Position numbers and translations under genes: made by a program. 64,000 nucleotides of DNA from Bos javanicus. Lineage: Eukaryota > Chordata > Mammalia > Artiodactyla > Bovidae. The stretch spans positions 31,352,537 through 31,416,536 of the forward strand of contig NC_083868.1 in assembly GCF_032452875.1 (NCBI RefSeq). The letters are read 5' to 3'. Below, piece after piece: positions 34,691-45,944 of this stretch. Numbering within the stretch: the stretch's first letter is position 1; each line of letters starts with the position of its first letter. The notes under the pieces were generated by a model. The model saw only the letters and a program-made list of their open reading frames with translations. It was not told the origin of the DNA and ran no database searches.

Positions 34691-35655
34691 TTTTAATTTG
34701 CCTTTCCTTATACTTAACTGAAAAAATTAATAATACATATTATAAAAAAGAGCTAAAAGTATTAATTCCAATTTAATTGAATTGTCTTCTTAAAACAGTG
34801 AATGATCATCTTTTAAAGTGTCGATAAAGTAGTCACAATAATTGACCATAACCTAATCTCACCATATTCAGTAATTTTATAAACAAAGATTAAGTACAGA
34901 CATTAATATATGATTCCATTGCAGTAAAGTCTGAATTAAAAAAAAAAAAAACTTTAACTTTTGCTAATTAAAAAGTATCAAAATTCCTTGTATCAAAGAT
35001 AATATATATTAATGTTAAAATTAAAAACACAAACATTAAGTACCCAAAACTATGTGATAAGATAAAGTACTTCTCAGAGGTAAACAGAAAAAAGTGATAG
35101 AATTAATACTTAGATTTATAAAAAAATGAATGACAATAATTAAATTAAATACCTCACCAAAAGTTCAGAAAAAGGACATAAAAAAAATAGGAAGGTCAAA
35201 CACATAATAAGGTTAAAATTAAAAATTACATAGCAAATCTAAACAAAGAAATAAAAGAGAAAAAAATTCCAAACATTTTGGCTTTTAAAAAATCATTGAA
35301 AATTATAAACTGTTTCAAGAAAAATTTTATGCAAAAATGCCAATAAACACTGATAAGCTTAAAACTGTCACAGAAACAGAGAGGTACCAGTATTATTTAA
35401 ATTTTGTAATACTCTGAAAAATATTTGAAAACCAAAAAATTAAATTATTTTCTAGGAAAATAGTTTATTTAAGCGTATTATAAAAAATAAAAGCAGACTA
35501 AAAAAGATGACTTTCTATAGGTGGAATACATAATTTTTCAACTAATAAATATATGAATAAATTTTAAAAAATATTAAGTTCAATTAAGAGTAGATTTACA
35601 TGGTTTTGCAGATGAATACTGCCAAATGTTAAAAGATAAATCTATCTTTATTAAA
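34691..35655. other. Very AT-rich unrecognised DNA
   Basis: Runs of A and T dominate. No feature is recognised, though degraded L1 cannot be excluded. Confidence 0.45.
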
Positions 35656-35659
35656 GCTA

Positions 35660-36175
35660 TCTATGTTAAAAGAAAAAGAATGTTCTGTCTCAACTACAAA
35701 TTGGCACTTGCCATTTACCTCTACAAGGGTTAAGTTATGTGCTGCTGTAGTTGCTGACTTTCAAACCTGCTGAAAAGGAGTTCAAGGTGAAGAGCAGAAA
35801 TGAGGCGCTCTGTACTGGAGGAAAAACTGACAGAATAGGTCTCCAGATACGCAAATACTTTCAGGAGCTTATTTCATGAGCCCAATTCTTGTATCTCCTC
35901 ATATGCAGACAAGCAGTAAAATCCTTCATGGTTGACAACTGTTCCTTGTGACTTGCCAAAGCTTCACAGGACTAACGGTAACCTTCTAGAAAAATATGTG
36001 CTTGATTGCATGTTCTCTCTCCCAAAATCTCATATATACTGTCCTTCCCCACTACCTCTTTGGAGCAGTTTCTCAGAACTATCTGAGGTGCTGTCTTCTG
36101 GGTTGCAGTCTTCAAGTTGCCCCAAATAAAACTCAAATTGCAACTCTCATTTTGTCATTTTTGGTTTTTGATTTT
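35660..36175 (+). mobile_element. LTR of class I (ERV1/gammaretrovirus-like) type, probably solo
   Basis: A promoter-like 'catatatact' (about 36031) lies about 95 bases before an AATAAA signal (36125-36130). The intervening 'ctcagaactatctgaggtgc' and the following 'aaattgcaactctcattttg' blocks are characteristic of mammalian ERV1 LTR ends. The outer limits are estimated, no target duplication was resolved, and no internal viral genes are present. Confidence 0.62.
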
Positions 36176-36259
36176 AAGGTGATGGTTCTTAATAAACATT
36201 AGGCTTCCTCCACCCCTTTCCATCAATCCCAATCCTGATTCTAATCCCAAGCCTATTTC

Positions 36260-36306
36260 TTGTGTGTGTGCGCACACACGCACACACACACATGCACACA
36301 CACACA
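36260..36306. repeat. (TG)n/(CA)n microsatellite, switching strand
   Basis: A short TG run passes through 'gcgc' into a CA run with single interruptions. The local symmetry could form a hairpin or Z-DNA. Confidence 0.9.
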
Positions 36307-36375
36307 AAGAACAAATTCACTCATGAGTATGTTCAGAAAAAAACATAAGTAAAACATCAGTATGTAGGAAAGAAT

Positions 36376-36626
36376 AAGCTACATTCAGTTCAGTTGCTCA
36401 GTCGTGTCCGACTCTTTGCGACCCCATGGACTGCAGCATGCCAGGCCTCCCTGTCCATCACCACTCCCGGAGTTTACTCAGACTCATGTCCATTGAGTCG
36501 GTGATGCCATCCAACTATCTCATCCTCTGTTGCCTCTTTTCCCACCTTCAATCTTTCCCAGCATCAGAATTTTTTCCAATGAGTCAGTTCTTTGCATCAG
36601 GTGGCCAAAGTATTGGAAGCTACATT
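36376..36626 (-). mobile_element. BovB 3' end, 231 bp, with 10-bp target duplication
   Basis: Antisense BovB terminal 231 bases (36386-36616), from 'cagttcagttgctcagtcgt' to 'caggtggccaaagtattgg'. Exact 10-bp repeats 'aagctacatt' lie at 36376-36385 and 36617-36626. Few CpGs are lost. It is a clean, severely 5'-truncated insertion. Confidence 0.95.
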
Positions 36627-37440
36627 GCAGTTTTTTAAAACTCACCATTTGATAATACTGCTTTTATAATGGAGAGACCAGAGAAGCCCAAGACTACAGA
36701 AAGGAGTTAATAGTTTTGAAATAAATTTCTAGGCTCAAGATAAGCTGCTGCTATCCAGAGTGACAAGTCAGCAAGCCAAAACTTACAATCAACACTTGTG
36801 TCCTTGTTAACACTCTGCTCAACCAGAAAGGCAATACATACAGCCAAATGATCCCCAAAATGCCAAGCCAACCCTGGACCCTACATTTCTTTCCTCTTCC
36901 CCAAACAAGGTTGACTATGTGACCCCAGCCCTTCAGATATATTTTTCTCTTTCTTGTTACTTATCCTGTAAAATCTTCCTACTTTTTCCTCCATTTTGCC
37001 ATTATCCAGAAGGAGACAGTCCCTTTCATGAGGAGTTGAAGTTTGTTTGTATCACCTAAATTGTCTTATTTTTCAACAAGTCTCATGAACATTCATTTTT
37101 CAGTGATGATACTCACTTACTGAATATTCCTACTGCAAACACTGATTTTTAGGATTTAAAATGAGCTCCAAGCTGGAATTAATGCTAGAAATTGTTTGGG
37201 GTTTTATGTGTGTGGCATCATTGCATTCTGAAAAGTAAACTGGTGTTTGCTATCTACAGGCAGTGAGTGATAAGTTGACCCCAAAATGTTAAAAATATTG
37301 TACAAAATCATGTAAAATCTTGGAATCATAGACTCACCATTTGGAAGTAATCTCTCGGAACAGCAAGATATAAGCATTTCAGTGCATCTGCAGCAATTGC
37401 TCCAGTGTCTGAGATTCGAGCTTTTATAATGGGATCTTTC
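36627..37440. other. Unrecognised DNA
   Basis: No recognised gene or repeat. Confidence 0.5.
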
Positions 37441-37624
37441 ACAGCTGTTTTCAAACTTGAGTGTGTATCAAAACGACCTGGGTGGCTTGTTAAAACATAT
37501 TGTAAAGCTCCACCACCAGGGTTTATGCTTCCTAGATTTGAAAGAGGTCGGAGAATTTACATTTCTAATGTGTTTCCAGGTGATGATAATGATACTGCTC
37601 CAGGGCCGCACTTCAAGAGGTAAA
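37441..37624 (+). mobile_element. MER5A-type hAT-Charlie DNA transposon
   Basis: The characteristic series 'gttttcaaacttgagtgtgt', 'cctgggtggcttgttaaaac', 'gagaatttacatttctaatg' and 'ccaggtgatgataatgat' is present in order and near full length. It is an ancient non-autonomous element with no coding capacity. The overlapping open frames of 72, 92 and 78 codons are incidental. Confidence 0.87.
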
Positions 37625-37965
37625 CAATTGCAGTTTTTGACACAGCCAGAAGTCTTCTTCAAGCATATGCAGGTCCTATTACTTCTCTCTCTCTTTTTAT
37701 CCATTGCATTTTCTATATGTATTATTCCTTTATAGAAAAAGAATGCTTGTCCATCACTACAACAAATGTGTTGTGTTAGAAAATTATTACATTGAAATAT
37801 AGAGTAGGACCATGTTTCTAAAATAAACTATCTTTATGTAAAAAGAAAAAATAAATAAATCCTCCAAATTCAATAGTTTAACACAACAAAAGATTATTTT
37901 TCACCTACTCTGCATGACCATCAAGGAGCAGTCTTTTTGTTTGTTTTTTCTTCAGCTGTAACACA
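37625..37965. other. Unrecognised DNA
   Basis: No feature seen. Confidence 0.5.
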
Positions 37966-37969
37966 AGCT

Positions 37970-38171
37970 GCTTGTGTGCTCAGTCATGTTCTACTCTTTG
38001 ACCCCATGGATTGTAGCCTGTGAGGCTCCTCTGCCCATGAAACTTTCCAGGCAAGAAAACTGGAGTGGGTTGCCATTCCTTCTCCAAGGGATCTTCCTGA
38101 CCCAAGGATTGAACCCATGTCTCATGCTTTGCAGGCAGTTTCTTTACCTGCTGAGCCATCAAGGAAGCCCC
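37970..38171 (-). mobile_element. Bov-tA SINE
   Basis: Antisense copy: 'gtgctcagtcatgttctact' to 'gagccatcaaggaagccc'. The B-box region is mutated (GGTTCAATCCT on the minus strand). Confidence 0.92.
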
Positions 38172-39084
38172 CATGACACACACTATAGAAGAAACTGTCA
38201 TTGACTATATTGTTAGTCACTGAGAGAGGGAATGGGATAAAAAAATGCACAGTGGCTCTTATGTTTCTATCTAGAAATGGCATATTTCACCCCCACTCAT
38301 TTTATTTTCTAGGGAAAGACATTTGACCACAGTTAAAGTGTTGAACATCATTTATGCCTCATCTCAAAACAGCTCAGCCCTCCATTTGGCTTTGACTTTT
38401 GCTGTATTGAAATAAGTGTATTCTTACAGCTTTATAGTACCATGGCTTAGTGGCATGTTGTATATTTTTCTTTCCATGTAGTTTTCTTTCCCAGCCATTG
38501 AAGTGAATTTGGAGGAGGGCTCATGAAGTCATCCAGGAAAATGCAAAAACCCATGCCTGAAAAAGGGTAATATCCCCTGGATCAATCCTTGGATCAATCT
38601 TTGACCAATAGGGGATTAAAATAATCCTCTTCTTTCCAGGCAGTCAATACCATGTTTGAATCTGCATGATTTCTCAAGAGTCTTTGCCAAGATTGACTTC
38701 AAATTTCCATTGAAATAATAGCTCAATAATTCATCATGGATTGACTTCTCCACCTTTTTGTTTGCTTGTTTTATTCTTCCCAGTTTCCTCTTTCCTATTC
38801 TCTGAAATTACTTCCCCAAGTACATATCTGCATATAAACTCATCACTCAAGCTCTGTTAAGATAACTAAGTTCAAAAGTGTTAGGAAAGTACATTTGTAC
38901 AATATGCCAGAAGAAAGCAAGCCATAAATATTTGTTGAACACCATTGATAACTATAGTTAGTAAATTATTGATATGGACACATTAAAAGTAAGAAATATT
39001 TTGACACAGAGAGATTTGTGCAAGGAATGAAAATTTAGGTAAACATTTAGAAAACTATTGATATAAATTATGTGCTTAATGAAT
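38172..39084. other. Unrecognised DNA
   Basis: No recognised gene or repeat. Confidence 0.5.
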
Positions 39085-40490
39085 ATGTTACCTGAACACA
39101 TTATTTGAAAATATCAAAAGATAAAATATACCCGGCAATATACATAGATGTTGAAAAAGTATTTGCAAAGCAATTGTAAAATCATTAATCAGAATTATTA
39201 TGATTGGATAAAAATATTCTTTATATGATAATTTACATACATACTAAGTCACTTCATTGTGTCTGAGTCTTTTCAACCCTGTAGACTATAGACCACCAGG
39301 CTCCTCTGTCCATGGAATTCCCTAGGCAAAAATCTTGCAGTGGGTTGCCATGTCCTTCTCCAGGGGATCTTCCCCACCTAAGGATCAAACCTGCATCTCT
39401 TATGTCTCCAGCATTGGCAGGCTGATACTACAGCTCTACCTCAATTATAAAATGGATTATCATACTTAATGGGAAAATACACTGGAATTTTCACTAAAGC
39501 TAAAAACAAAACAAATGCATTCGCCAATGCAGAAAGAAAAGGAAGGATGCAATAATTATAAAAAATGAAGGAAGGAGATAAAAACAGCATTTGCATAAAT
39601 AATACACCAGAATACCTGAAAGGAAAAAGCAAAGAACTATTAAAAACAACTAGGAAACTATAACAAGTCAATTGCATACATGACAACTATATTCATGCAT
39701 ATGAAGAACAACATGTAGGAAACAGCACAAGCATAAATAAAATATAATATTTTATGAATAAATTTAAAGAAAAACACTAGACATGTATTATAATAAACCA
39801 AAAATAGCTTAAAATACTACTACAGACACAAAAGAAGAGTTGGCACAATGAATATACATAACATATTCTTTCTAGACAAAAACAAAAAGAGTTAACCTGG
39901 AATTATCCCTCATACCATATGCCAAAAGATTGGACTATTTCTATGAAAACATGGACAAAAGAAGGCCTTTCTAAATCTAATTCCAAATACATAACTAAAT
40001 ATAATACAATAAAAGATTGACAAAATTAATTTTTAAATTAAAATCTTCCTTTATTAACACAGACAATGAACATGCACATCATAAGCATAATCACAATACA
40101 AAAGGTAAATCAGGAAAAAAATTGCATCTCATACCTTAGATAAAAGATCTGTATTTTTTAATATGTGAAGAAACCTAGAAACTAAAACCCCACAAAAAAA
40201 TTGGAAAGGACATAAACAGTGATGAAATTTCTTTTAAAGATAATTTACATATACGAAAAGATGCTTAACCTCCCTCATAAAAAATACTGTTTTCTTCTAT
40301 CTGGTTGCTATATCTGAGTGTCTTTTACTTTTACACTTGGAAGTCTTTGGGGAAGGAGCTACTCATACTTTGCTGATGGGAGTATAAACTAGTACAAACC
40401 CTATGAAAAGCATTGTATTAATAGCAATAGTCACATGACTTTTGATCCAACAATTCTGAATGATCATCCAAATGATGTATTTGCAGATGT
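39085..40490 (+). mobile_element. Very old L1 LINE remnant, ORF2 region
   Basis: Weak collinear matches to L1 ORF2: 'agatgttgaaaaagtatttg', 'atcatacttaatgggaaaat', 'ttggaaaggacataaacagt' and 'ttgctgatgggagtataaac'. They occur in the right order over 1.4 kb, interrupted by a Bov-tA. No frame survives, and the assignment rests on order as much as on similarity. Confidence 0.5.
39243..39428 (-). mobile_element. Bov-tA SINE
   Basis: Antisense copy: 'actaagtcacttcattgtgt' to 'cattggcaggctgatactac'. The head end is eroded. It sits inside the old L1. Confidence 0.85.
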
Positions 40491-40755
40491 ATATAGAAAT
40501 ATGTCTGGTCCCGCTATTTCATGGCAAATAGAGGTGGGAAACAATGGAAACGGTGACAGATTTTATTTTCTTGGACTCCAAAATCACTGCAGATAGTGAC
40601 TGCAGCCATGAAATTAAAAGATGCTTGCTGCTTGCAAGAAAAGCTATGACAAACCTAGACAGTGTATTAAAAAAGCAGAGATATTATTTTGCCTACAAAC
40701 GTCTGAATAATCAACGCTATGGTTTTTTTCCAGTAGTCCTATAAAGAAGGGAGAA

Positions 40756-42636
40756 TTGAAAGCATTTCCTTTAAAGTCAGGAACAAGACAAGGGTGCCCA
40801 CTTTCACCATTACTATTCAACATAATTTTGGAAGTTTTGGCCACAGCAATCAGAGCAGAAAAAGAAATAAAAGGAATCCAAATTGGAAAAGAAGAAGTAA
40901 AACTCTCACTATTTGCAGATGACATGATCCTCTACATAGAAAACCCTAAAGACTCCACCAGAAAATTACTAGAGCTAATCAATGACTATAGTAAAGTTGC
41001 AGGATATAAAATCAACACACAGAAATCCCTTGCATTCCTATACACTAATAATGAGAAAACAGAAAGAGAAATTAAGGAAACAATTCCATTCACCATTGCA
41101 ACAGAAAGAATAAAATACTTAGGAATATATCTACCTAAAGAAACTAAAGACCTATATATAGAAAACTATAAAACACTGGTGAAAGAAATCAAAGAGGACA
41201 CTAATAGATGGAGAAATATACCATGTTCATGGATTGGAAGAATCAATATAGTGAAAATGAATATACTACCCAAAGCAATTTATAGATTCAATGCAATCCC
41301 TATCAAGCTACCAACAGTATTCTTCACAGAGCTAGAACAAATAGTTTTACAATTTGTATGGAAATACAAAAAACCTCGAATAGCCAAAGCAATCTTGAGA
41401 AAGAAGAATGGAAATGGAGGAATCAACCTACCTGACTTCAGGCTCTACTACAAAGCCACAGTTATCAAGACAGTATGGTACTGGCACAAAGACAGAAATA
41501 TAGATCAATGGAATAAAATAGAAAGCCCAGAGATAAATCCATGCATATATGGACACCTTATCTTTGACAAAGGAGGCAAGAATACACAATGGATTAAAGA
41601 CAATCTCTTTAACAAGTGGTGCTGGGAAATCTGGTCAACCACTTGTAAAAGAATGAAACTAGAACACTTTGTAACACCATACACAAAAATAAACTCAAAA
41701 TGGATTAAAGATCTAAACGTAAGACCAGAAAGTATAAAACTCCTAGAGGAGAACATAGGCAAAACACTCTCCGACATACATCACAGCAGGATCCTCTATG
41801 ACCCACCTCCCAGAATATTGGAAATAAAAGCAAAAATAAACAAATGGGACCTAATTAACCTTAAAAGCTTCTGCACATCAAAGGAAACTATTAGCAAGGT
41901 GAAAAGACAGCCTTCAGAATGGGAGAAAATAATAGCAAATGAAGCAACTGACAAACAACTAAGCTCAAAAATATACAAGCAACTCCTACAGCTCAACTCC
42001 AGAAAAATAAATGACCCAATCAAAAGATGGGCCAAAGAACTAAATAGACATTTCTCCAAAGAAGACATACAGATGGCTAACAAACACATGAAAAGATGCT
42101 CAACATCACTCATTATCAGAGAAATGCAAATCAAAACTACTATGAGGTACCATTTCACACCAGTCAAAATGGCTGCGATCCAAAAGTCTACAAATAATAA
42201 ATGCTGGAGAGGGTGTGGAGAAAAGGGAACCCTCTTACACTGCTGGTGGGAATGCAAACTAGTACAGCCACTATGGAGAACAGTGTGGAGATTCCTTAAA
42301 AAACTGGAAATAGAACTGCCTTATGATCCAGCAATCCCACTGCTGGGCATACACACTGAGGAAACCAGAAGGGAAAGAGACACATGTACCCCAATGTTCA
42401 TCACAGCACTGTTTATAATAGCCAGGACATGGAAGCAACCTAGATGTCCATCAGCAGATGAATGGATAAGAAAGCAGTGGTACATATACACAATGGAGTA
42501 TTACTCAGCCATTAAAAAGAATACATTTGAATCAGTTCTAATGAGGTGGATGAAACTGGAGCCTATTATACAGAGTGAAGTAAGCCAGAAGGAAAAACAC
42601 CAATACAGTTTACTAACCCATATATATGGAATTTAG
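40756..42636 (+). pseudogene. L1 ORF2 C-terminal half, 626 codons open but 5'-truncated
   Basis: In an intact element this would be part of the L1 endonuclease/reverse transcriptase (ORF2p), which binds L1 RNA and copies it at nicked chromosomal DNA. The open frame starts within the reverse-transcriptase domain: TRQGCPLSPLLFN at residues 10-22 and the catalytic FADD at 53-56. It runs to the natural C terminus, HIYGI then stop. A cysteine motif of the form CX3CX7HX4C lies at about residues 483-500. The endonuclease domain and the N-terminal half of the RT are missing (ORF2p is usually about 1,275 residues), as are ORF1 and the promoter. The first Met is simply the first ATG after the truncation. 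It is not expected to make a working enzyme. Confidence 0.95.
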
Positions 42637-42847
42637 AAAGATGGTAACAATAACCCTGTGTACGAGACAGCAAAAGAGACACTGATGTATAGATCAGTCT
42701 TATGGGCTCTGTGGGAGAGGGAGAGGGTGGGAAGATTTGGGAGAATGGCATTGAAACATGTAAAATATCATGTATGAAACAAGATGCCAGTCCAGGTTCG
42801 ATGCACAATACTGGATGCTTGGGGCTGATGCACTGGGACGACCCAGA

Positions 42848-42865
42848 GGGAGGGTATGGGGAGGG
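42848..42865 (+). other. G-quadruplex-type motif in L1 3' UTR
   Basis: Four runs of three or four G separated by 1, 3 and 1 bases, followed by further GGG runs to about 42880. It fits the G3+N1-7 pattern. A purine-rich, G4-prone 3' UTR is a known feature of mammalian L1. Confidence 0.75.
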
Positions 42866-43492
42866 AGGAGGGAGGAGGGTTCAGGATGGGGAACACATGT
42901 ATACTTGTGGCGGATTCATTTTGATATTTGGCAAAAGTAATACAATTATGTAAAGTTTAAAAGTAAAATAAAATTAAAAAAAAAAAAGAAGGGAGAGCTG
43001 GATAATAAAAAAAGCTGAGCGCCAAATAATTGATGACTTTGAAATACAGTTTTAAGAAGACCCTTGAGAGTTCCTTGGACAGCAAGGAGATCAAACCAGT
43101 CAATCCTAAAGGAAATAAACCCTGAATATTCATTGGAAGGACTGATGCTGAAGCTGAAGCTCAAGTGCTTTGGCCACCTGATGTGAACCTTTCACTGGAA
43201 AAGACCCTGGTGCTGGGAAACATTGAAGGCAGGAGGATAAGGGGATGACAGAGGATGAAACGGTTGGATGGCATCACCAGTTCAACGGACATGAGTTTGA
43301 GCAAACTCTGGGAGATGGTGAAGGACAGGGAAGCCCGGTGTGCTTCAGTCCATGAGGTTGCGGAGTCAGACACGATTGAGCTACTACTGAACAACAACAG
43401 ACAGACAAGTTTTTAGTATGTCATTGCATCATTTATTTTAAATCAAATGATTGGAGACAGTCTAAATATTACTTAAGATTTGAACGATAACA

Positions 43493-43576
43493 TATTGGGT
43501 TGGCCAAAAGATTCATTCAGGTTTTTCCGTAACATTGTATGGAAAAACCCTAACAAACATTATGCTCAACCCAATA
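43493..43576. mobile_element. 80-bp mariner-type MITE with TA duplication
   Basis: The 80-bp element (43495-43574) begins 'ttgggttggccaaaag' and ends with the complementary 'ctcaacccaa'. The two arms are largely complementary along their whole length, with a centre at about 43534. TA dinucleotides at 43493-43494 and 43575-43576 are the expected target duplication. It is non-coding and would have been moved by a mariner transposase supplied in trans. Confidence 0.92.
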
Positions 43577-43888
43577 TCTAAACACAAATATTATACAACT
43601 CTAAGAAAGTTCTTTACAATGTTACAGAGTGTTCTTTAAAATGTATCTTTATGATTAAAAAGTATAAAGTAGAACAGTGTGCATAGGAAATAGGATTTTT
43701 TTTTAAGGTAGAAAAGCAGAAATTTGTAAATTTGTATTTGTTTAAATATGCATAAAAAGCTCTGGAATGATACACCAGAAAATGCGAGTGATTCCCTTGT
43801 GTGGAAGAATGCCAAGAACAATCAGAATCTGGGAAAATATTTTTTATTATAGCTTTTTATGTTTTTAAAATTCTGAGCCTTAACAAAA
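43577..43888. other. Unrecognised DNA
   Basis: No feature seen. Confidence 0.5.
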
Positions 43889-43889
43889 C

Positions 43890-44085
43890 ATTGTGCTGTG
43901 TGTGTGTGCTCAGTTGTATCTGACTCTTTGTGATCCCATGGACTGTAGCCTGCAAGGCTCCTCTGTTCATGGGATTTTCCAGGCAAGAGTACTGAAGTGC
44001 TTTGCCATTTCCTCCTTCTGGGGATCTTCAGACTCAAGGATAAAATCAGCATCTCCTACATCTGCATTTCCAGGCTGATTATTTA
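43890..44085 (-). mobile_element. Bov-tA SINE
   Basis: Antisense copy: 'gtgctcagttgtatctgact' to 'ccaggctgattatttacac'. The head is eroded and the B box lost. Confidence 0.9.
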
Positions 44086-44249
44086 CACCTAGTCATGTGA
44101 AAAACTAAGTTATCTCCACGGTTCAAACTGTAGTAACCTTGCCAGTATTATCTTCCTGCTTCTGTTCTTTTTCTCCAGGAAAGACATGACCATCTTTTCA
44201 TTTCCCAAGGCAGCCCTGAAACAAATACAGGTAAAAATAGTGCTTACCT

Positions 44250-44409
44250 AAAGCTTTAATGTGGAGAAGGCAATGGCAACCCACTCCAGTACTCTTGCCT
44301 GGAGAATCCCAGGGACGGGGGAGCCTAGTGGGCTGCCATCTATGGGGTCACACAGAGTCGGACATGACTGAAGCGACTTAGCAGCAGCAGCAGCAAAGCT
44401 TTAATGTGG
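44250..44409 (+). mobile_element. BOV-A2 single-unit insertion, perfect 15-bp target duplication
   Basis: The insert (44265-44394) is 130 bases, begins 'agaaggcaatggcaacccac' and ends in (AGC)n. Its first bases look like the left unit of BOV-A2 and the rest like the right unit ('gaatcccagggacggggg'). The flanks 'aaagctttaatgtgg' at 44250-44264 and 44395-44409 are identical. Confidence 0.97.
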
Positions 44410-45940
44410 GAGGGTAAAAAGAGGATGGGGTACCAATTTGGTACTGAAGAGGAGGTACTTGTGTTTAATAAAAGGGGAAAAAAGGGGATTTTAAAATAAA
44501 AAAATTAAAAACCGTTATTAACCTATTGAAATTAAAATATTAAAATTTAGCTATTTTATTTAACATTTTTTACTCCCTGTCTCTTTCTTCTGTTGCAAGA
44601 TAGACTCTTTGCCCAATATACCTTTAAGCTTTCTTCCCTTTTGAGTCTCAAGGACCTGAACAATATTTTCTATACCTATAGGAAGTCCAATAATCATTTA
44701 AGGTTCTAATAATATTATACCCACCATTTTATGATTTTATGCAAAGTAGCCCAACTCCTTTTTATCTCTAACTTTTTGTTGCAGACAATGCCTTTCCTTT
44801 AATAACCAAAGGGTGATGAACGTATTGTATCAAACAAAGAGTCATGTACCTTTAGTTTCCACTATTAGAGATACAAAGTACTGGTAACGCTTTGAAATAA
44901 ACGTTTTTCTTTCATTCTTCCAACACACTGTTTGAGTCCCAGGGATTTATTTGGATGACTCACTGGTTTGTATTTTAATAATTACTTTTCTTCTCTTAAA
45001 ACAGTTTAAAAAGGAATTCTAGACATAGAAATATGCTTATTTTCTGAAGTTACAGAGATTTTTTTTCTGATGTCAACACAAAAGGAAGCATCTCTCTTCT
45101 TTTCAAAAGCAATGATCTTCAGACATCTTCTATAAATATTAATATATTGTAATGGACTCATAGTATATCCACCATGTAGTCCAGCTCCCCCCCACACACC
45201 CACCCACTTACTATTTGTATGAACTTGGAAAAGTTATTTAAACTTCAAGTTTTTCATTTTCTACACCATAAAATGTAGAAAACATTTCAAGGGCTGATAT
45301 GAAAATTAAATTCTTCCTTATGGGCTCTGGCGCCCTTTACCAAGATGAGTTTATGTTTGACACTCTTTTAAACTTACTTGATCATTCAACTACGCTTTTA
45401 ATTCTGATCATTTTCAGACACCCCATGAGAGGCACCAACCTACAGTCACCCTTCTTATTCTGTTCATGCTTTAACACTGCAATTTTGGCCAATTTTTCTC
45501 TTCCTACAGTCTCCATCTTGGATGCTTAATCTTGATGTAAAGCATACAGTGGTTTTAATATTAAACTGTTCAGTTTTAGAAGAGAAGGCAAAGAGGAGGA
45601 ATAATTTACAGGATTTGACACACTTGTTTTCATTGTTACTCCATGTGCAATATTTTTGTAATTTTCTTTGACTCATTTAAAATAATTTGCTTAATTGGCA
45701 AGATATGAAAATGTTCTATATACTTTTCTGTTATTAATTTTCAATTTAATCCTATTGTTGTCAGAGGCTATTTTCTGCATTATCGCAATACTTTGAAATC
45801 TACCAGGACCTTCTTATGCCCCATGGACTTACTTAGAATGTCCCATATGCCTCTGCAAAATAATGTGTATACTATATGTGATGAGTGTAATGCAGTGTGA
45901 ATGCCATTATGTTCATTCTGTTTATAGAGCTTTACAATAT
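44410..45940. other. Unrecognised DNA, about 1.5 kb
   Basis: No recognised gene or repeat. The 76-codon frame at 45299-45529 has no family resemblance. Confidence 0.5.
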
Positions 45941-45944
45941 AGAG

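Larger units (their letters stand above)
40743..42996 (+). mobile_element. Young 5'-truncated L1 inserted in BovB, 12-bp target duplication
   Basis: The insert (about 40755-42984) carries the 3' half of ORF2, a roughly 335-base 3' UTR with a purine/G-rich tract, and a poly(A) tail. It is flanked by 'aaagaagggaga' at 40743-40754 and 42985-42996. The bottom-strand junction (TTCTTT/AT) resembles the L1 endonuclease target. The intact long frame, tail and duplication mark it as one of the two youngest L1s here. Confidence 0.96.
40503..43398 (+). mobile_element. BovB LINE 3' part split by a young L1
   Basis: The left part, 40503-40754, encodes METVTDFIFLDSKITADSDC and KAMTNLDSVL. The right part, 42997-43398, continues with 'agctgagcgcc' and the BovB terminal region to 'gattgagctactactgaac'. 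Between them lies a complete L1 insertion. If the L1 and one copy of its duplication are mentally removed, BovB reads on without gain or loss at the join. Frameshifts make the copy dead. Confidence 0.95.

Noticed and set aside
37457..37735. 92-codon and overlapping 72- and 78-codon frames
   Set aside because: They overlap the MER5A DNA transposon, which is non-coding.
41796..42257. 153-codon minus-strand frame
   Set aside because: It is antisense to the intact L1 ORF2 frame. A-rich L1 coding DNA often leaves an open antisense frame, and there is no independent support.
42702..42953. 83-codon frame after L1 ORF2, repeated at 61605-61856
   Set aside because: It sits in the L1 3' UTR in both young copies. 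It is shared because the elements are related; no known protein domain, and it reads through the G-rich tract.
45299..45529. 76-codon frame in otherwise unannotated DNA
   Set aside because: Composition and length fit chance in AT-rich DNA. No recognisable domain, splice context or conservation evidence is available.
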